From positions 1 to 64,000 of the forward strand of contig NZ_KB898369.1 in assembly GCF_000377565.1 (NCBI RefSeq): a stretch of DNA of 64,000 nt. Direction: 5' to 3'. Below, in pieces: positions 26,508 through 35,260 of the stretch (position 1 is its first letter; every line of letters begins with the position of its first letter). The notes beneath the pieces were generated by a model. That model saw only the letters and a program-made list of their open reading frames with translations, was not told the origin of the DNA and did no database searches. The translations under genes and the position numbers were made by a program. This stretch comes from Rhizobium sp. 2MFCol3.1 (GTDB lineage: Bacteria; Pseudomonadota; Alphaproteobacteria; Rhizobiales; Rhizobiaceae).

Positions 26508-27189
26508 GTGGTCCGAGCAAACGTTCGTACTCTCGTTCCGAAAGTCCGTATGAGTCTGACGCAAATTCTTCCAATGCTGTTCGATCACGCACGGTGACGA
26601 GACCCCGACTTGATGTAATGAACCGGTTTCCTTCGAGGACATGCAAGGCCGTGGTGACGCTCGGGCGTCGCACTGACAACATCAACGCGATAAATTCGTG
26701 GGTGAGGGACATACGGTCCCCGTCGACCCTGTCGTGACACATGAGCAGCCATCGTGCCAAACGCTCTTCGACGGTGTGCTTGGCGTTTGACAGCGACGTG
26801 AACGCGCTTTGAACGAAGAAGGCTTGGGAATATCGCAGCAGGTGGGCCAAGATGGTCGGCCGCGCGTCTAGAACAGCCGACAGGCGCTCCGGCGAGATTG
26901 CCATACCATCTCCATCGACCTGCATGAAGATCTCGAATGGCAGAGATCCGGTTTTAAGAACCGCCGACAATGGTGTGAAACCCTCGCGACCCACCACGCC
27001 GGTTTCTGACTGGTGTCCCTCGGGCGAAACGACGACGACAGAAGCGATTCCAGACGACGGGAAGTACACCAATGACGGGCTTTCATTCGGCCGGGATAGA
27101 ACCATCCCCTTAGGCAATCGCACGGGTTCGAGAAAGCTCATTAGGTGGTCGCGGTCTGCAGCACTGAGGCGATCGATTAGGTAGTTCAT
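26485..27189 (-). CDS. Crp/Fnr family transcriptional regulator
   Basis: A 234-residue protein with an N-terminal cyclic-nucleotide-binding-like barrel (residues 20-120, including LPKGMVLSRPNESPSLVYFP and SETGVVGREGF) and a C-terminal winged helix (LTHEFIALMLSVRRPSVTTA near 164-183). It has no Cys cluster, so it is not an Fnr-type iron-sulfur sensor, and the Arg/Ser residues of the cAMP pocket are not conserved. This is the common 'Crp-like, HTH_Crp_2' type of rhizobia, whose ligand is unknown. Convergent with the DUF6894 gene. Confidence 0.9.
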   Translation of the reverse strand: MNYLIDRLSAADRDHLMSFLEPVRLPKGMVLSRPNESPSLVYFPSSGIASVVVVSPEGHQSETGVVGREGFTPLSAVLKTGSLPFEIFMQVDGDGMAISPERLSAVLDARPTILAHLLRYSQAFFVQSAFTSLSNAKHTVEERLARWLLMCHDRVDGDRMSLTHEFIALMLSVRRPSVTTALHVLEGNRFITSSRGLVTVRDRTALEEFASDSYGLSEREYERLLGPLTKGARP

Positions 27190-27602
27190 CCGGCTACTTC
27201 AATTATCTGGCGTGGACTGCGGCATCTTGGCCGTTTGGTTATACGTTGCTCGACAAAGAATGTTCCGTCCGTGCGTCCTCATTCATCTCCGTGGCCGGCC
27301 CTCCTCCGAGATTGAGTTTAAATGGTGAAGTCGCCTGTCCGAATGTCGGTCCAGAGCGATCCAATCTCACTGCCCACACTCTGATTTCTTATATCGCGAC
27401 ATTTCATCGACGGTCGAGCTTTCGATTACGCGCGCTAATCGCGGTGCCGGGCTCTGGATCCGCGCTTGGCGTTTTTTGCCATCCGGCCCTAATGAGATTG
27501 CCCGCGGGCCCTCGTGTCGCCTCAATTTTTGCAGTGAGCAGCGTTGAACAGAACCGCTGCCGCGCTAATTCGACATTGCAACTCAAGATCATGGAGCACG
27601 AA
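27190..27602. other. non-coding stretch upstream of the GlsB-like gene
   Basis: No reliable coding frame; the in-frame extension of the GlsB-like gene to 27246 shows no homology and I regard it as leader or intergenic DNA. No GGAAC-N16-NNTT site was seen. Confidence 0.35.
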
Positions 27603-27854
27603 ATGGAACAGGCAGGCGTCGGCTGGATCGCAGCGATTATCATCGGTGGCATCGCGGGGTGGCTCGCAGAGCAGTTCATGAAGTCGAACATGGGCGTGTT
27701 CATGAACATCATCCTCGGCATCGTCGGGGCTATCGTCGCGAATGCGATCCTGTCTCTGTTCGGGATCGCGCTCGGTGGCTGGCTGGGCTATCTCATCGCT
27801 GGTTTCATCGGAGCTTGCATCCTGATCGCACTTGGCAGGCTTATCCGGCGCTAA
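27603..27854 (+). CDS. GlsB/YeaQ/YmgE family stress membrane protein
   Basis: ATG 27603 with GGAG 7-10 bases upstream; 83 residues. It contains the family's three hydrophobic segments with Gly zippers: WIAAIIIGGIAGWLAEQFMK, FMNIILGIVGAIVANAIL and GYLIAGFIGACILIALG. These 'transglycosylase-associated' proteins are small inner-membrane stress proteins with no proven enzymatic activity. An ATG 12 bases earlier is possible but lies inside the ribosome site. A strong hairpin follows the stop codon. Confidence 0.87.
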   Translation: MEQAGVGWIAAIIIGGIAGWLAEQFMKSNMGVFMNIILGIVGAIVANAILSLFGIALGGWLGYLIAGFIGACILIALGRLIRR

Positions 27855-27866
27855 GGCATCCTAAAG

Positions 27867-27897
27867 GGTCTCCGGCGTGCGTCAGCCGCCGGAGACC
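27867..27897 (+). terminator. hairpin after the GlsB-like gene
   Basis: GGTCTCCGGCG (27867-27877) pairs perfectly with CGCCGGAGACC (27887-27897), 9-base loop, followed by GTTC rather than a U-run. It also sits 25 bases before the start of the MOSC gene. Confidence 0.65.
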
Positions 27898-27921
27898 GTT
27901 CAAGCTCAGTGAGACGATTGA

Positions 27922-28635
27922 TTGACCAGGATCAGAGAACTGTGGCGCTATCCGGTTGCCTCTGTCGGAGGTGAAAGCGTCGACGAGATCATGGTCGGTG
28001 CGAAAGGGGTCGACGGTGATCGCGAGTATATGCTCGTGGACCTCGTCTCTGGGGAGATAGCTGCCCCGGAGAAACTGGCAAGATGGCGACCCGCCCTTGA
28101 ACTTGTCGCCTCGCACAGGGACGGCGGTGTACTGGCGGGTCCAGCGTGGTCGGCCAATTTATCGGATCCGGCGCTTGACGACGCTCTGTCCACGCATTTC
28201 GGATTTCCGTGTGGGATCCGACGACTGGGCGCTGTCATCGAAATTGAATCGGGGCCTGTGATGATCCAATCACGCTACGACGTCAGTCCCCTTCACATTG
28301 TCTCTTCAGCCGCCATCGAAGAACTGCAGACATCCGTTCCCGGCGCCAACCTTGATGTGCGCAGGTTTCGGCCGAATATCGTCGTCGACGAAGTTTTCCG
28401 TGACGATGAGGTACTTGGCAGGCCTTTCACCGCCGGCGTTTTGAAAGGGACCATGACCGAGGCAACGAGAAGATGCGGGATGACCATGATCCCGCAAATA
28501 GGGCTGCCGGAGGATCCGGAAATCCTACGGACCATTGTCAGGAAGCGCGCCCGGTGTTTCGGGGTCTACGCGACGGTGTCGGAACCCGCGACGATTTCCG
28601 TTGGGGACAAATTTTGCTTTGTTGATCCGGACTGA
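27922..28635 (+). CDS. MOSC-domain protein
   Basis: A 237-residue protein beginning at TTG 27922 (MTRIRELWRYPVASVGGESV, the typical start of a MOSC N-terminal beta-barrel). The MOSC domain follows, including ANLDVRRFRPNIVVDE and the conserved cysteine motif EATRRCGMTM. MOSC proteins carry a molybdenum cofactor sulfur or a Moco-like group and reduce N-hydroxylated compounds or transfer sulfur; the exact role is not evident. Its last 70 bases overlap the 3' end of the FAD/NAD(P) gene on the other strand. Confidence 0.85.
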   Translation: MTRIRELWRYPVASVGGESVDEIMVGAKGVDGDREYMLVDLVSGEIAAPEKLARWRPALELVASHRDGGVLAGPAWSANLSDPALDDALSTHFGFPCGIRRLGAVIEIESGPVMIQSRYDVSPLHIVSSAAIEELQTSVPGANLDVRRFRPNIVVDEVFRDDEVLGRPFTAGVLKGTMTEATRRCGMTMIPQIGLPEDPEILRTIVRKRARCFGVYATVSEPATISVGDKFCFVDPD

Positions 28636-30290
28636 AGCAACATTGAACCGGTGTCCAGCGAAGCCGTGATTGCAGAAGCCACCTTCAGGCCCATTTCGTG
28701 TGCGCTCGTGATGCCCTGCACGAACGGGAGCTTGTGCAAGAGGAATGGTACCGACACGCAGTAGAGTTTGTTCGAAACGCCGGGGTCGACGCGGGGACGG
28801 AAGTCGTCGTCGATATCAATGCCACCAGTTCGTTTCAGCGTCTGATCACCGTCGACGGTGGTGGCCATGGTCTGGGCCTTCTTCAGCGCATTTGGCTTTC
28901 GAAGGCTGGGGAATGGGAGGTCGGAAGCCGAAAGGGCATGCTGGCCGGTCGCATCGATGAAGGCGTCGAACCTCTTCTCGCTGCCAGCGATCTCGACCAC
29001 GGCCCCGCTTTCGTGCGCAGGTCGCTTGATCTCGTAGTCTTCACCCAGCACAACGACCTCAAGTCGACCCGCGACGTGGAGCGCGAGAAGTCGCTCGACA
29101 GACGCATGCGGGACGGTCGCGTAATCGTCGACAAAGACCGTCTTGAAGTGCTTGTGAAAGCGTTTCAGATCGTCAACATTGAAGTGCGGCACAGCAATGG
29201 CAACGACTTCGTGCATGCGCAAAATGGCGTAGCGCCATTCGACGGTGATCCGATGCTCCTTGTTGTGCTTGGCCTCGGCGAGGTTGCGGGCTGCCCAAAC
29301 GAATGGATCAGCCTCCTGTCTGGCCTTGAAATACCGCTCCGCGAAGGTTTCGACGGTTGCAAGCCCTAGTCCGACAGACGCAGCGTAATCCGGGTCCGCG
29401 TAGGCGATTTCCTGCCTAAAGAGTTCGAACACGTCGTCCAGAAGACTGGCCGGTTTTTCACGGATAAGACGGCGAACAGCCTCTTCGGTACATATCGTCA
29501 GTGGCAGGTACGGGATCGGGCAGTAGAAGTCTGCTTCCGGAAGCAGTCCCTTTCGCGACATCATCGTGAGATGAAAACCGGAAGCATCCGGATCGGCCTC
29601 GAACCTCAGTGATCCGGCGTCGTCGCGCAGGAACATCCCGTGAGAGGTCGCCACGGAGACGACGGCGTCAATACCGCTCAAGGAGGTCCCCAGAACGCCA
29701 ACCGCTACCGGGCCGATGCGTTTGATCGCCGCAGCCGGCCAGGGAGAAGAGAAATATCCTGGAGAAATCTCCGTGTCTTCCGGCCAGTCGTGCCCGGTCG
29801 CCATGACGACATGATCGAAGGTCGCCCGCCCCTCCTCGCCGCGCCCGCTTCTGTAGGTCAGGTCGATGTCGGTCGCATTGAGCTTGATGTCCAAGATCCG
29901 ATGGCTCGCCCTCACATCTATCGAGTGGCCGGCCTCAAGACCCTTCTTCGCCAACTTCCAGAACTGGTCGGCGAGATATTCGCCAAGAACGACGCGCGGA
30001 TAAAATTCGCGCTCGCCGATGTCGTCCGTTCCGATGCCCAGTTCCTGGAGACGCTCGAGAGGATGGGAGCGAAGCCAGTCGACAAGACTTTCTACGATCG
30101 GCGGCAGTTCAATACTTGCGATGTTGGCGAGCATTGCCCGGTCGTTTACGGCCGGATGGTACGGCGTCCCTTTCCCTGCGTCCGGCGTCTCTTCGAAGAC
30201 AGTAATCGACATCGGTCGCGGCGAGCTCACCAGTCCTTTGAGAGTGTAGATGCCCGTGGGGCCTGAACCTATGATGGCAATACGTGTCAT
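28566..30290 (-). CDS. FAD/NAD(P)-binding protein (HI0933-/PF13454-like)
   Basis: A 574-residue flavoprotein from ATG 30290. The N-terminal Rossmann motif is MTRIAIIGSGPTGIYTLKGL (GSGPTG, residues 8-13), with VMATGHDWPEDTE in the middle and a second nucleotide site VGVLGTSLSGIDAV. The layout matches the 'FAD-NAD(P)-binding' family (PF13454), whose substrates are mostly unknown. A longer frame upstream is not protein-like. A perfect EcfG-type promoter lies at 30441-30465, giving a leader of about 145 bases. Confidence 0.87.
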   Translation of the reverse strand: MTRIAIIGSGPTGIYTLKGLVSSPRPMSITVFEETPDAGKGTPYHPAVNDRAMLANIASIELPPIVESLVDWLRSHPLERLQELGIGTDDIGEREFYPRVVLGEYLADQFWKLAKKGLEAGHSIDVRASHRILDIKLNATDIDLTYRSGRGEEGRATFDHVVMATGHDWPEDTEISPGYFSSPWPAAAIKRIGPVAVGVLGTSLSGIDAVVSVATSHGMFLRDDAGSLRFEADPDASGFHLTMMSRKGLLPEADFYCPIPYLPLTICTEEAVRRLIREKPASLLDDVFELFRQEIAYADPDYAASVGLGLATVETFAERYFKARQEADPFVWAARNLAEAKHNKEHRITVEWRYAILRMHEVVAIAVPHFNVDDLKRFHKHFKTVFVDDYATVPHASVERLLALHVAGRLEVVVLGEDYEIKRPAHESGAVVEIAGSEKRFDAFIDATGQHALSASDLPFPSLRKPNALKKAQTMATTVDGDQTLKRTGGIDIDDDFRPRVDPGVSNKLYCVSVPFLLHKLPFVQGITSAHEMGLKVASAITASLDTGSMLLQSGSTKQNLSPTEIVAGSDTVA

Positions 30291-30440
30291 GGAAACTTTC
30301 GCCGGGAGGAATGCTGGGAATGGAGAAGCTACGTGGATGCAACGCCTTTGGATCAGACGGTCTTGTGTCTTGATGCGACCACCTCGTTGCGGAGAACTCT
30401 GTGAGGGAAATCTGCAAACGTTGTAACACCGAGCGATAGA

Positions 30441-30465
30441 AACGTGTGGCTGGCGATACGGTTCC
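30441..30465 (-). promoter_or_regulatory. EcfG-type promoter (perfect consensus)
   Basis: Minus strand GGAAC (30465-30461), N16, CGTT (30444-30441), upstream of the FAD/NAD(P)-binding gene. Confidence 0.65.
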
Positions 30466-30517
30466 GGTCGTCGCGAGCACCCCGTGCCCAATGTCCGATG
30501 GCGTACCGTGCTAGCGA

Positions 30518-30754
30518 TCAGTCCGACGGTTGACCGGTGGAGGCTGCGATGTGCGTCTCCTTCAGGAAGGCTCCACCCTCGACGATCGCCACCACGATTT
30601 CTTGCGCGCCCCAGCCCGCATCGGTTGCCGCTTCGAGAAGTTTGTCCAGGGCAGCCCGCACTTGCGCCTGAGCCTGATTGTAGCGCTCCGCTTCGACCTC
30701 GGTCTCGGGCTTTAAGAACGTCAGGCAGGCCGTGTAGCAAACGTCGTCTTGCAT
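30518..30754 (-). CDS. small conserved hypothetical protein
   Basis: A 78-residue protein from ATG 30754, where GGAG lies 6-9 bases upstream and favours this Met over the one four codons earlier. It contains CYTACLTFLKPETEVEAERY, a helical middle and a C-terminal helix (WGAQEIVVAIVEGG). Similar short proteins with an 'EVxxAIxEVAxxxxxA' helix are common in rhizobia; the function is unknown. It is separated from the FAD/NAD(P) gene by about 230 bases. Confidence 0.6.
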   Translation of the reverse strand: MQDDVCYTACLTFLKPETEVEAERYNQAQAQVRAALDKLLEAATDAGWGAQEIVVAIVEGGAFLKETHIAASTGQPSD

Positions 30755-30910
30755 ATGGCACTCCATTTGACGCTGACGGGTTTACCGCTCGACGCCCGAT
30801 TACGTCAGCGTGAGGCGGACGCCACGTGCGGCCGGACGTTAAACTTGCCAAGCGGTGCCCCGAGGCTTCATGGTGAAGCCGTCGGGATAGGCGTCGATCG
30901 CGACATTTGG

Positions 30911-31318
30911 TTAGAAGCGGTCTCGCACTTTGTCGAACATGTCGCGGAGATCGTCTAGCGTCCGCTCGTAGCGTGAGCGCGAGGGGGTGGCCCTGAGACC
31001 TGCGACAGCAAAAGCGAACGCTCCCGCGAGAGCGGCAACGGTCACCAGCGTCGACACCGGGTATAGCTTGACCGTCGCCTCGGTCTGGCGTGCCACCTGT
31101 CGCGCGCCCCCCTTGACCGCGTCGGCAGCGGTGACGAACTGCTGTCTTACGATCTCAAGTTCTCTGCGCAGAGCACTAATTTCTTCCTGCGCGTCGAAGT
31201 CGCCATGGGACTGCACGCCGCCCAATGTCGCGCTCTTATCGACCCCCGCGCGCGGAATGGGACTGCCAATCTTTGCGCTATTTTCTGCTGAGGTCTTGTT
31301 TTCCTTTTCGGTTGCCAT
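30911..31318 (-). CDS. DUF883/YqjD-like membrane protein
   Basis: A 135-residue protein with a polar N-terminus, a long amphipathic helix (EEISALRRELEIVRQQFVTA), a hydrophobic segment (VSTLVTVAALAGAFAFAVAG) and a short basic tail. This is the layout of ElaB/YqjD/DUF883 proteins, which anchor in the inner membrane. Ribosome site AGGAG upstream of the ATG at 31318. The same architecture appears at 15623. No EcfG pattern with correct spacing was found directly upstream. Confidence 0.78.
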   Translation of the reverse strand: MATEKENKTSAENSAKIGSPIPRAGVDKSATLGGVQSHGDFDAQEEISALRRELEIVRQQFVTAADAVKGGARQVARQTEATVKLYPVSTLVTVAALAGAFAFAVAGLRATPSRSRYERTLDDLRDMFDKVRDRF

Positions 31319-31506
31319 CGGATGCTCCTTTCACTGGTCGCGAAAAATGAAATATGCCACGGATATGCCTTCCAGCGATCTTTTGTTCCGCGATGACTAA
31401 CCTTGATCCCGACGATTGCCGTCCGAAGGTGGGAAAAAATCATGTCATCGTGGCATCTGGCGGCACAGAGAAATCCAAGTTCAAGAAGCCAAGGATTGGA
31501 CCTTCC
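31319..31506. other. short intergenic stretch
   Basis: No gene recognised between the DUF883-like start and the end of the SDR gene. Confidence 0.3.
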
Positions 31507-32289
31507 TTAGCGCAACAAGCTCTGACCGCCATCGATCCAAATCGGCGTGCCGGTAATGTGACGGGACCGATCGCTGGCAAGGAACGCGATCGTCTCGGCG
31601 ACATCCGCGGCCTTTCCCGCTTTGCCGCCCGTCACTGGTATTTCGCCTTCCGGCCAGATGACCGGGACTTCGGTCTCCTGCTTGTTTCGGCTGGCCGTAT
31701 TGTCGCTGATACTCGTGTCGATCGCGCCGGGGCAGACGGCATTAACGCGGATGCGATGCTTGCCGAGTTCGAGCGCCAGTTGCTGGACCATCGCAACCTG
31801 CGCTGCCTTGGTCGCAGAATAGGCAGTGGCGCCCGGTGTGGTGAAGGTGCGGGTGCCGTTGATCGATGAAACGACAATGATCGAGCCGCCGCCGGCCGCC
31901 TTCAGATGCGGCACGGTGAGATGCAAGGTCAGATAGGTGCCGCGCAGATTGATCGCTATCGTCTTGTCCCACTCTTGCGGCTTAAGGTCGTCGATCGGCG
32001 CCCAAACACCGTTGATGCCGGCATTGGCAACGACGATGTCGATGCCGCCGAACCGGCCCACAAGCTCACTGACAGCATTGCGCATTACCGCCTCATCGCT
32101 GGTGTCGGCGGTCAATGCAATAGCTTCACCGCCCGCCGAGCGGATTTCTGCGCAGGTCTTCTCGATCTCTTCTGCCGTGCGGCTAAGCACCGCGACGCGG
32201 GCGCCTTCCGCTGCTAGCCTCGTTGCGGCCGCCTTACCGATCCCGGATCCGGCACCGGTGACGAGTGCGGTTTTTCCCCGAAGCTCCAT
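31507..32289 (-). CDS. short-chain dehydrogenase/reductase (SDR)
   Basis: A 260-residue classical SDR from ATG 32289 (AGGAG ribosome site 9 bases upstream). The cofactor motif TGAGSGIG (11-18), the NAG motif (VANAGI), Ser141-142 and the catalytic pair Tyr157/Lys161 in YSATK are present, as is the C-terminal PG motif. Such enzymes reduce or oxidise sugars, steroids or 3-oxoacyl groups with NAD(P)H; the substrate is unknown. It has its own EcfG-type promoter and stands alone. Confidence 0.9.
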   Translation of the reverse strand: MELRGKTALVTGAGSGIGKAAATRLAAEGARVAVLSRTAEEIEKTCAEIRSAGGEAIALTADTSDEAVMRNAVSELVGRFGGIDIVVANAGINGVWAPIDDLKPQEWDKTIAINLRGTYLTLHLTVPHLKAAGGGSIIVVSSINGTRTFTTPGATAYSATKAAQVAMVQQLALELGKHRIRVNAVCPGAIDTSISDNTASRNKQETEVPVIWPEGEIPVTGGKAGKAADVAETIAFLASDRSRHITGTPIWIDGGQSLLR

Positions 32290-32315
32290 GTGGTACAACT
32301 CCTTTTAGAAACCGC

Positions 32316-32340
32316 AATGTTTAGACCGGCGCTTGGTTCC
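32316..32340 (-). promoter_or_regulatory. EcfG-type promoter (CATT variant)
   Basis: Minus strand GGAAC (32340-32336), N16, CATT (32319-32316), 27 bases before the SDR start. Confidence 0.55.
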
Positions 32341-32540
32341 GATTTCGAAGACTGGTGGGTCGTAACGTTGCGCTATACCCTCACGGCGTCTGGCATTGGA
32401 CGGCACACAGCATCGCTACTGCACAAAAAAAGGGCTGCCTTTGGAGCCTTGGGATAGCTGTGCACCTTACGCAATCTGGTGAATTTCAAGGTCGCTCCGC
32501 CGTAGGCGGCGGAGCTGAGATCGCTCAAAGTAAGTTGTGG
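32341..32540. other. short intergenic stretch
   Basis: Convergent ends; nothing recognised. Confidence 0.3.
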
Positions 32541-33086
32541 CTATGCTGACCGAGCAACCAGGTTGAGAAGTTCAAGGCCGCCGGCAGGCTTTGGCACGAA
32601 AGCCACTCCATCGTCCAGGTCGCGTTGTGAGAGCCTGATCAGACCGGAGGTCACGATGATCCGGGTCGCGGGCCAGCGCCTGCGTACGGTTGCAACGAGA
32701 CCTAGCCCGTCCATGGATCCCGGCATGTTGATGTCTGTGACAAGGATGGCGATGTCATTATTCTTCATGTGTACCATCGCCTCGTCGGCATTCGAGGCTT
32801 CCAAAGTGCGCAAGCCCGCCCGTTCCAGGAAGTCCACGGTATCAAATCTGAGCTGTGGCTCGTCTTCGACGATCAAAACGTTTGGGTTGACATCGCCGGC
32901 CAAGGCAGGCTGGTCGCTTGGCACTTCGATGACTTCCGCGCCGTCGCTGGACCCGCTCGTCGCGTCGCGCAAGTCGTACTCCATTGCTGCTCGGCTCCAC
33001 TGCTGTTCGTCTTGTCCAAAGGGACGCCCCGCCTGCTCCCACAATGCGTAGGCGCGATTAATAATCCAGACGTTCCGACTATCCAC
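32541..33086 (-). CDS. DUF2934-receiver domain fusion (response regulator)
   Basis: A 181-residue protein. Residues 1-40 form a DUF2934 unit (NRAYALWEQAGRPFGQDEQQ then WSRAAMEYDL); after a linker, residues 68-180 form a receiver domain with EDE (74-76), phospho-acceptor Asp118 (LVTDINMPG), Thr145 (IIVTSG) and Lys166 (FVPKPA). Fusion of DUF2934 to a receiver is uncommon and suggests that the DUF2934 domain is a signalling or interaction module. An EcfG-type promoter sits at 33209-33233. Confidence 0.87.
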   Translation of the reverse strand: MDSRNVWIINRAYALWEQAGRPFGQDEQQWSRAAMEYDLRDATSGSSDGAEVIEVPSDQPALAGDVNPNVLIVEDEPQLRFDTVDFLERAGLRTLEASNADEAMVHMKNNDIAILVTDINMPGSMDGLGLVATVRRRWPATRIIVTSGLIRLSQRDLDDGVAFVPKPAGGLELLNLVARSA

Positions 33087-33208
33087 TTCGAACTCCTTTC
33101 AAATTGTTCAACAACGCAGATCCCGACCTGTTGCCGGGATGGAGTACCTTCCACTTTGGGAGCTATCGCCTCATGTCGGCCGTTCCCATCGTCTCATCCA
33201 AACCGCAC

Positions 33209-33233
33209 AACTCGCAGGATTAGGCTGGGTTCC
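33209..33233 (-). promoter_or_regulatory. EcfG-type promoter
   Basis: Minus strand GGAAC (33233-33229), N16, AGTT (33212-33209). It lies about 120 bases before the DUF2934-REC start codon. Confidence 0.6.
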
Positions 33234-33343
33234 CGCGATAGATTGAGAATGCGGTGTGGCGACGTCTTCTGCGAGGCTAATCCGCACGTTGTGCGTGCCT
33301 GACTTGCGAGGCGTGGGCGTAAATGCCGTCAGGATCGACGAGC

Positions 33344-35119
33344 CTATCCGTCGATGGTCCACACAACCGACCACGCTCCGATTGCGCGCGTGTCTATCAA
33401 GCCTGTCGACCATATCGATCGCCCCGCCGGAACTCCCTGTTGTCTTTGGACTTCTGAAGAAAGGTTAGCGACCAGTCGGAGTCGGCGATCGATACCGAGC
33501 GACCAGCAAACTTCGACGATTTGACCCGATGTTCTGGCGTACTCGGTGTGACAGGCGTCAAGATGGGGAACGATCTCCCTATGTCGCAGCGCCATGAGTT
33601 CCCGATAAGTATGGAGCATTGCCGCGTTGTCTGCCTGCGCTGGCTCTTGCCAGTTCAGCTTCGCGCTCAAGAATGTCTCAAGACTGGTCGGATCCGGGGT
33701 CAATTTCGCACTCTCGTCGTCGAAACCGGGAAGTCGAGACAGTTCTTCACGCCTGCCTTTGCGAACATTTTCGTTCAGCTCTTCGTCAAAGTCGCAAAAA
33801 TACGGAAACGGCGTTCGCGCATTCCATTCCTCGCCTTGGAAGATCATGGGGATCTGAGGGGCCAAGAGATAGACGCCGGCCAGTGCTTTTATCGCCTGCA
33901 AGGAAGCTACGTTCGACAAGCGGTCGCCGAACGCGCGGTTGCCCACCTGGTCGTGGTTTTGAATGAACGAGATAAAGGCTGTAGGGGGAAGATGTCTGCT
34001 GGGTTGACCGCGGCGCGAACCTCGGTATGGCATTTGCTCGCCCTGAAAGACGAAGCCCTCCGATAAGGCCCGAGCTATTTTGTCGGGGTCGTGAGCGTAG
34101 TCTGCATAGTAGCCGAAGTCCTCCCCGGTGGCTGCCGAGTGCAGGACGTGATGGATGTCATCGTTCCATTGTGCGGTGTAGAGCTTGGGAATGCCATTCG
34201 CGTCCCTCTCAAGCAGATCACTCGAATTGTCCTCGTTCTCGACGATGAGGTGGACATGGCGGTCACCCGCGGCTTCCTTGGCCGTCGAAGCGATAAGCGC
34301 TAGCAGATGCTGATCGCTATCGTCCTTGATTGCGTGGACGGCGTCGAACCGAAGCCCATCGAAGCGGAACTCGTTGATCCAGTAGGCAACGTTTTCGACG
34401 ACGAACTTGCGAACCTCGCTGGATCCCTCGTCGTCGTAGTTCATGCCGTCGCCCCAAGGAGAGGAATGCTTGTCCGAAAACAGCGGAGCGTATGCCGGGA
34501 TGTAGTTCCCGTCAGGTCCGAAGTGATTATAGACGACGTCAAGGAAGCAGCAGATCTCGCGCTCATGGGCGGCGTCGATCAGCGCTTTTAAATCTTCCGG
34601 TCGCCCGTAGCTGCTCTCTGGCGCGTAGGGCAGAACGCCGTCGTAACCCCAGCCTCGCCCGCCTCGAAAGTCGGCGACAGGCATGAGCTGCAGTGCAGTC
34701 ACGCCGAGTTGCCGAAGATGGTCCAGTCGCTCGATCGCGGCGGTGAACGTTCCCGCCTCGGTGAAAGTGCCGACATGCAGTTCGTAGATGACCATCTCAT
34801 TCCACGGCCTGCCTTTCCACTGTGGCCGGCTCCAAGGAAATTCCTTTCCTCCCACAAGCTCGCTGGCGCCATGGACGTCGTCAGGCTGATAGCGCGACGC
34901 CGGATCCGGAACGACGAGGCCGTTGCTCAGGACGAAGCTGTAACGCGAGCCGGGGGCGACGCCGTCCACGCGTCGAGTGAACCAACCGTTGTCGTGAGCC
35001 TCCATTGCCAGATCTGGCATACCGGCCAGCCGTAGAATGATGGACTTGTGCTTCGGTGCCCAGAACCGGAAAGTGATGTTTTCGTCTTCGAAAAGAGGGC
35101 CGAACGATAGCTGTGTCAC
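33344..35119 (-). CDS. treZ: malto-oligosyltrehalose trehalohydrolase
   Basis: A 591-residue GH13 enzyme that cleaves maltooligosyl-trehalose to release trehalose. N-terminal CBM48-like domain (residues 5-90), then the (beta/alpha)8 catalytic domain with LDVVYNHFGPDGNY (193-206), nucleophile Asp259 in GLRFDAVHAI, acid/base Glu294 in IVENEDN and Asp389 in QNHDQVGNR. The motif GFVFQGEQMPYRG is typical of TreZ. The partner TreY is not in this window. It is divergent from glgX (142 bases apart), and each gene has its own EcfG-type promoter in that gap, linking trehalose production to stress. Confidence 0.95.
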   Translation of the reverse strand: MTQLSFGPLFEDENITFRFWAPKHKSIILRLAGMPDLAMEAHDNGWFTRRVDGVAPGSRYSFVLSNGLVVPDPASRYQPDDVHGASELVGGKEFPWSRPQWKGRPWNEMVIYELHVGTFTEAGTFTAAIERLDHLRQLGVTALQLMPVADFRGGRGWGYDGVLPYAPESSYGRPEDLKALIDAAHEREICCFLDVVYNHFGPDGNYIPAYAPLFSDKHSSPWGDGMNYDDEGSSEVRKFVVENVAYWINEFRFDGLRFDAVHAIKDDSDQHLLALIASTAKEAAGDRHVHLIVENEDNSSDLLERDANGIPKLYTAQWNDDIHHVLHSAATGEDFGYYADYAHDPDKIARALSEGFVFQGEQMPYRGSRRGQPSRHLPPTAFISFIQNHDQVGNRAFGDRLSNVASLQAIKALAGVYLLAPQIPMIFQGEEWNARTPFPYFCDFDEELNENVRKGRREELSRLPGFDDESAKLTPDPTSLETFLSAKLNWQEPAQADNAAMLHTYRELMALRHREIVPHLDACHTEYARTSGQIVEVCWSLGIDRRLRLVANLSSEVQRQQGVPAGRSIWSTGLIDTRAIGAWSVVWTIDG

Positions 35120-35155
35120 GTGGCTTCAATCCTTGGCAGATACCCTGGTCTGCGC

Positions 35156-35180
35156 AACTTCGTTCCATTCATTAGGTTCC
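35156..35180 (-). promoter_or_regulatory. EcfG-type promoter for treZ
   Basis: Minus strand GGAAC (35180-35176), N16, AGTT (35159-35156), 37 bases before the treZ start. Confidence 0.72.
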
Positions 35181-35204
35181 CGTCCCCGCCTTGGAAAAGG
35201 TTGC

Positions 35205-35229
35205 GGAACGAATTCTAAGTCTCCGAGTT
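35205..35229 (+). promoter_or_regulatory. EcfG-type promoter for glgX
   Basis: GGAAC at 35205-35209, N16, AGTT at 35226-35229, 32 bases before the glgX start codon. It is back-to-back with the treZ promoter. Confidence 0.72.
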
Positions 35230-35260
35230 TTCAAGGCGCCAAATCTCTTTGAGGACTCCC

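Noticed and set aside
27246-27602. Upstream part of the 202-codon frame at 27246-27854 as coding
   Set aside because: No homology to the GlsB family and no ribosome site; ATG 27603 with GGAG is better.
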